Shown one piece after another: positions 19,198-21,645 of a DNA stretch of 21,645 bases; position 1 is the first letter of the stretch, and every line of letters starts with the position of its first letter. The position numbers and the translations under genes were made by a program. The stretch comes from a virus, in the IMG/VR virus record IMGVR_UViG_3300033388_003183, positions 1 through 21,645 of that record. One strand, written 5' to 3'. Below the pieces are notes generated by a model. The model searched no databases, was not told the origin of the DNA, and worked only from the letters and a program-made list of their open reading frames with translations.

Positions 19198-19488
19198 TCA
19201 AAGCCACGCGAGCAGCAGCGCCAGGTTCGCCAGCGTGCCAAACTTGGCGAGCAAGACAGCCCTCATCCACAACAAGACTTGACGGTCGTTGCGGTACTCG
19301 ACGACGTCGAGCGTCGTCGGTGTTGCGCTTGTGATCTTGTAGAGCCCGCTCGTCTGCAGCCAGGCCCAGCCGGTGCCGCCGTCGGCCCCGACGAAGTATT
19401 GCCGATCGGTGTCGACCTTTATGACGTCACCCTTCTTGTAGCCAGCGAAGCCGGCGGCGTTGGTAACGGTTGATCTGATCGCGCTCAC
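19198..19488 (-). CDS. beta-domain protein with hydrophobic C-terminus, 96 aa
   Basis: Residues about 15-65 have the small beta-sandwich pattern G-Y-K-K-G-D-V-I-K-V, G-L-Y-K-I-T-S-A, T-T-L-D-V-V-E-Y, similar in style to the protein at 619-1002. The last 25 residues (V-L-L-W-M-R-A-V-L-L-A-K-F-G-T-L-A-N-L-A-L-L-L-A-W-L) are hydrophobic and could be a membrane helix, an odd end for a structural domain. The start overlaps the upstream stop (ATGA). It is the last gene of the right-hand minus-strand block. Virion or envelope role unknown. Confidence 0.65.
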   Translation of the reverse strand: MSAIRSTVTNAAGFAGYKKGDVIKVDTDRQYFVGADGGTGWAWLQTSGLYKITSATPTTLDVVEYRNDRQVLLWMRAVLLAKFGTLANLALLLAWL

Positions 19489-19757
19489 GACAGCACCTCG
19501 CTCAGAACGCGCTGCAGCTCGTCGTACTTGTAGGCTTTCTCGGTGATCTCGTCGCTGACCGGCGTGACACGTTGGGCGCGCTGCCAGCGGGCGAAGATCT
19601 CGCGGAACAAGAGCCGCCCCTTGTCGTCTGGCCCCATCATGTCGGGCTCTTCGATGTAGTCGTAGAAGGCGACCTCGATGTCGCCGTCGTCGAGCTTGCT
19701 GATTCCGTTGCTGCCTGTAACTCTCAGTTTTTGCAAGTGCGTCATGTTGATGTTCAT
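19485..19757 (-). CDS. hypothetical protein, 90 aa
   Basis: Family not recognised. The ATG overlaps the stop of the upstream gene by four bases, and its own stop overlaps the next ATG. The N-terminal half is beta-like and acidic (V-T-G-S-N-G-I-S-K-L-D-D-G-D-I-E-V-A-F-Y). The C-terminal half is helical (L-L-F-R-E-I-F-A-R-W-Q-R-A-Q-R; K-Y-D-E-L-Q-R-V-L-S-E-V-L). No cysteines or membrane segments are present. Confidence 0.68.
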   Translation of the reverse strand: MNINMTHLQKLRVTGSNGISKLDDGDIEVAFYDYIEEPDMMGPDDKGRLLFREIFARWQRAQRVTPVSDEITEKAYKYDELQRVLSEVLS

Positions 19758-21004
19758 GCTGCGGCCCTCTCGTTGACTGAAGACACGACCGACGCCTTCG
19801 CCGGTCGCTTGAAAATTCCGAATTTGCTGTCGTCTCGGCCCTGGCTGACGGTTGCCGTCAGGGTGACACGATCGCCTTCGGTCGGCGTGCCCAGAGCTGC
19901 CGGGTAGGTGCCCCAGTATTTGCGACCTTCGTCGTCGCGAATCAAGACCTTGATCACGTCGGGGTCGTAGTAGCCATACCCAGGCTCAGCCCTGAAGCTC
20001 ACGATCTCGCCGGTGATCTCTTGACGGCCTTCGACAACGTCGGGCACGTTCTTGACGGCCTCGGCACGCTCTTCGGTGACCCGGTGCTTCTTGAGCAGAG
20101 TGACCGCGCTGACGAACAAGTTGAAGTTCGCAGAGCTGCAGTGACCTTGTGCGTTGACCTTCTGCAACTTCTCGATGTAGTCGTTGTCAGCCTCAGCGTC
20201 GGCGATCAAGCCCTTGAGCAGCTCAACGTCAGCCCGATCAGCTTCGGTAGGAAAGAACTCCTTGCGAGCTTCTTGGTGCGCCTGGCGCTCTTGGTTGCTC
20301 ATACGAGTCTGGTCTAGCATGAGCCACCTCACGAGTTCGGCCGTGCTCTGACGATCTTGCTCGTCGGCGACGCGCTTAGAGACGAAGCCCTTCTTGTTGA
20401 ACACGCTGACCGCCCAGCCGAGCACTTTGTCGTTCGGGTCGTAGTGCGGGAGACGAACGCCGTGAGGCATGTCTTCGTCATAGCCGGCAATCGAGCCAGG
20501 GTTGCGGACGAACTCGAAGAGGTTCGCGATCTGCGCGACGCTGACCGTGAAGATGTCCTTCAAGCACTGGCGGCCGAAGAGCTTGTACTCGCCCGTCTCG
20601 GTGTTCAGCACGAGAAAGGTGTTCTTGCGATAGCGGCGAGCGTTACAGTGATCGCAGTGCCCGTCGGTCTCTTTGAACTCGGCCGGCACGTCAGCGCCAG
20701 GCATAGCGTGCAGATGGCAGACCGGGTTGCCTTCGACGTCGCGCTCGAAGTCGTAGCGAGCGACGAACTTGTAGCCTTCGAGAACGAAGTCAGCGTTGCT
20801 CAGAAAGGTGACCCAGGTGAAAGAGCGAAAGACTTCGCGGCCTTTCTCGTCTCGACCGACGCACTGGATGACTTCGTGCAGTACGGTGATTTTGAGGCTG
20901 CCCGAGGTGACCCGAGCCTTCGCGGCCTTGTTGTTGAGCTGCTTGACCTGCTTGTGCAGCTTCGGCAGATTTTCGGTCGGCAATTTGTGAGTTGCGAAAT
21001 ACAT
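19754..21004 (-). CDS. conserved phage/plasmid-type zinc-finger protein, 416 aa
   Basis: The central signature is C-D-H-C-N-A-R-R-Y-R-K-N-T-F-L-V followed by E-T-G-E-Y-K-L-F-G-R-Q-C-L-K-D-I. A CxxC plus a downstream G-x-x-C-L recurs in uncharacterised phage and plasmid proteins and looks like a degenerate zinc ribbon of nucleic-acid-binding type. Upstream (residues about 35-90) is a beta-rich domain. Residues 240-330 are helical and charged. The C-terminal 100 residues (E-I-T-G-E-I-V-S-F-R, V-I-K-V-L-I-R-D-D-E-G-R-K-Y-W-G-T-Y-P, G-D-R-V-T-L-T-A-T-V) look like an OB-fold. DNA or RNA binding is therefore likely; no enzyme motif is seen. It is the largest gene of this operon. Confidence 0.78.
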   Translation of the reverse strand: MYFATHKLPTENLPKLHKQVKQLNNKAAKARVTSGSLKITVLHEVIQCVGRDEKGREVFRSFTWVTFLSNADFVLEGYKFVARYDFERDVEGNPVCHLHAMPGADVPAEFKETDGHCDHCNARRYRKNTFLVLNTETGEYKLFGRQCLKDIFTVSVAQIANLFEFVRNPGSIAGYDEDMPHGVRLPHYDPNDKVLGWAVSVFNKKGFVSKRVADEQDRQSTAELVRWLMLDQTRMSNQERQAHQEARKEFFPTEADRADVELLKGLIADAEADNDYIEKLQKVNAQGHCSSANFNLFVSAVTLLKKHRVTEERAEAVKNVPDVVEGRQEITGEIVSFRAEPGYGYYDPDVIKVLIRDDEGRKYWGTYPAALGTPTEGDRVTLTATVSQGRDDSKFGIFKRPAKASVVSSVNERAAA

Positions 21005-21025
21005 GATTGATACTCCCTTGCGCGC

Positions 21026-21190
21026 TTACGAGTAGCGCGCCTTGCGTTCTTCTTTCTCGATCTCGTCGTCGAAGTAGGCGTCGAGGTCGGCCACGGTAAA
21101 GACTCCCATCTCGGCCCAGTGATCGAGATCAGTCACGATACCGGGGATTTTTTCGAGTTCAGTCTTCAGTTCGATTTGTGCGTTGTTCAT
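21026..21190 (-). CDS. small acidic protein, 54 aa
   Basis: This short gene fills the space between the promoter at 21226-21253 and the 416-residue gene. The ATG (21190) has a clear AGGA ribosome binding site (GAGCAGGAAAAA). The peptide is mostly helical with acidic runs (A-Q-I-E-L-K-T-E-L-E-K-I, L-D-H-W-A-E-M-G-V, A-Y-F-D-D-E-I-E-K-E-E-R-K-A-R). Family not recognised. It is the first gene after the promoter and its stop lies 21 bases before the next ATG. Confidence 0.65.
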   Translation of the reverse strand: MNNAQIELKTELEKIPGIVTDLDHWAEMGVFTVADLDAYFDDEIEKEERKARYS

Positions 21191-21225
21191 TTTTTCCTGC
21201 TCTTTTGTCGTTGTGTATGGTGCTC

Positions 21226-21253
21226 ATTATACGGACTCAGCATAACGCGTCAA
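21226..21253 (-). promoter_or_regulatory. sigma70 promoter for the right-hand minus-strand genes
   Basis: On the minus strand, TTGACG (21253-21248) and a perfect TATAAT (21231-21226) are spaced by 16 bases, about 36 bases before the ATG at 21190. It lies directly after the terminator at 21293-21317, so the genes at 19198-21190 form an independent transcription unit. Confidence 0.85.
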
Positions 21254-21292
21254 TGCCTTATTGTAAAAAAATGTGAAATAAATCACGCGCAC

Positions 21293-21317
21293 AAAAAAGC
21301 CGGCGCAAGGCCGGCTT
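21293..21317 (-). terminator. rho-independent terminator
   Basis: Read on the minus strand: AAGCCGGC, loop CTTGC, GCCGGCTT, then continuing T residues (six T in all, 21298-21293). The eight-base perfect stem and T tract make a strong terminator for the gene at 21342, 24 bases after its stop. Confidence 0.92.
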
Positions 21318-21341
21318 AGGGTGTAGCAAATTTGCTGCAGG

Positions 21342-21645
21342 TCAGTCCGAGTGATCTTTGAGCAAGAAGCCCTTGTTCGGCAAGTGCGCCACGTCTTCGA
21401 GAGTGCGCAGCCGGCGACGAATCTCTTCGTCATCGTAGCCTTCGCCTTCCAGTATCTCGATCATTTTCGCCTCGATGTTCGTGACGCGCTTCGACATGAT
21501 CAGAGCGGTCTCGGTCATTTTCCAGACGGCCCGGTCGGCGCATGTCATGGTCACGTAGCCCTTGAGGTTGCCGTTCGCCTGAGCTTCGAGCGCCTTCGCG
21601 TTCAGCACGCAGCGGTCGTTCGTCAGCTTGAAGAGGTTCAACGTC
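21342..21645 (-). CDS. hypothetical protein, at least 99 aa, probably truncated by window edge
   Basis: The frame is open to the end of the window. The first possible start inside it is a TTG at 21641, so the true start may lie outside. The visible part contains A-K-A-L-E-A-Q-A-N-G-N-L-K-G-Y-V-T-M-T-C-A-D-R-A-V-W, a helix, and an acidic/basic C-terminal section (E-I-L-E-G-E-G-Y-D-D-E-E-I-R-R-R-L-R-T-L-E) with a polar end. No family recognised. It is the last gene of an upstream minus-strand unit, closed by the terminator at 21293-21317. Confidence 0.65.
   Translation of the reverse strand, partial: TLNLFKLTNDRCVLNAKALEAQANGNLKGYVTMTCADRAVWKMTETALIMSKRVTNIEAKMIEILEGEGYDDEEIRRRLRTLEDVAHLPNKGFLLKDHSD

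Noticed and set aside
1-21645. tRNA genes, integrase/attachment site, terminase or portal
   Set aside because: Nothing in the window shows tRNA cloverleaf landmarks, tyrosine or serine recombinase motifs, or terminase ATPase/nuclease motifs; they may lie outside.

Overview
This window looks like the early/replication half of a tailed double-stranded DNA phage (Caudoviricetes) infecting a proteobacterium, most likely a gammaproteobacterium. Four things point this way: wall-to-wall small genes with ATGA, TAATG and GTGA junctions; G+C in the high fifties by eye; Shine-Dalgarno sites of the AGGA/GGAG type and near-consensus sigma70 promoters; and phage families (lambda Cro-like regulator, prim-pol/helicase, Sak4-like ATPase, DUF669 ssDNA-binding protein, RusA, DnaA domain IV fragment, GIY-YIG and PD-(D/E)XK nucleases). 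No tRNA, rRNA, CRISPR array, integrase, CI-type repressor, terminase, portal or major tail gene is visible, so it cannot be decided from this window whether the phage is temperate. No stretch longer than 300 bases lacks a gene.

Layout. (1) 15-395: one plus-strand gene whose stop overlaps the stop of the minus-strand operon facing it. (2) 9117 down to 392: a long minus-strand operon. It starts at a consensus promoter (9166-9194) with the Cro-like repressor, then a prim-pol and a PriCT-1/RepA-like helicase that normally form one protein but here lie in two frames. Next is a low-G+C island with two 38-bp repeats and a hairpin (about 6775-6995, origin or promoter candidate), then small membrane, lipoprotein and hypothetical genes, two secreted or membrane proteins with fibronectin-like features, RusA, a metallophosphoesterase with an N-terminal HTH (T5 A1-like arrangement), and a small beta-rich structural-type protein. 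(3) 9293-19140: a plus-strand operon fired from the divergent promoter (9242-9269). It carries small genes, the Sak4-like ATPase, DUF669, a protein with an IS110-type helix-hairpin-helix but no transposase catalytic domain, a zinc-finger/GIY-YIG nuclease, a Cas4/AddB-like nuclease with Fe-S type cysteines, an HTH protein, an SF2 helicase, a stand-alone DnaA domain IV and small zinc-binding proteins. (4) 21645 down to 19198: a second minus-strand block converging on the plus operon, with a clear intrinsic terminator (21293-21317) and promoter (21226-21253) inside it.

Working model (inference): Cro acts on the divergent control region at about 9118-9290. Prim-pol plus helicase start replication, perhaps at the AT-rich repeat island. 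Sak4 with DUF669, the Cas4-like exonuclease, the SF2 helicase, GIY-YIG and RusA form a recombination module. The DnaA domain IV fragment could compete with host DnaA for its boxes. The most unusual items are the repeat island, the broken prim-pol/helicase, the solo DnaA domain IV, a perfect 30-bp in-frame duplication, and several very small genes (29-54 aa) held in place by stop/start overlaps.
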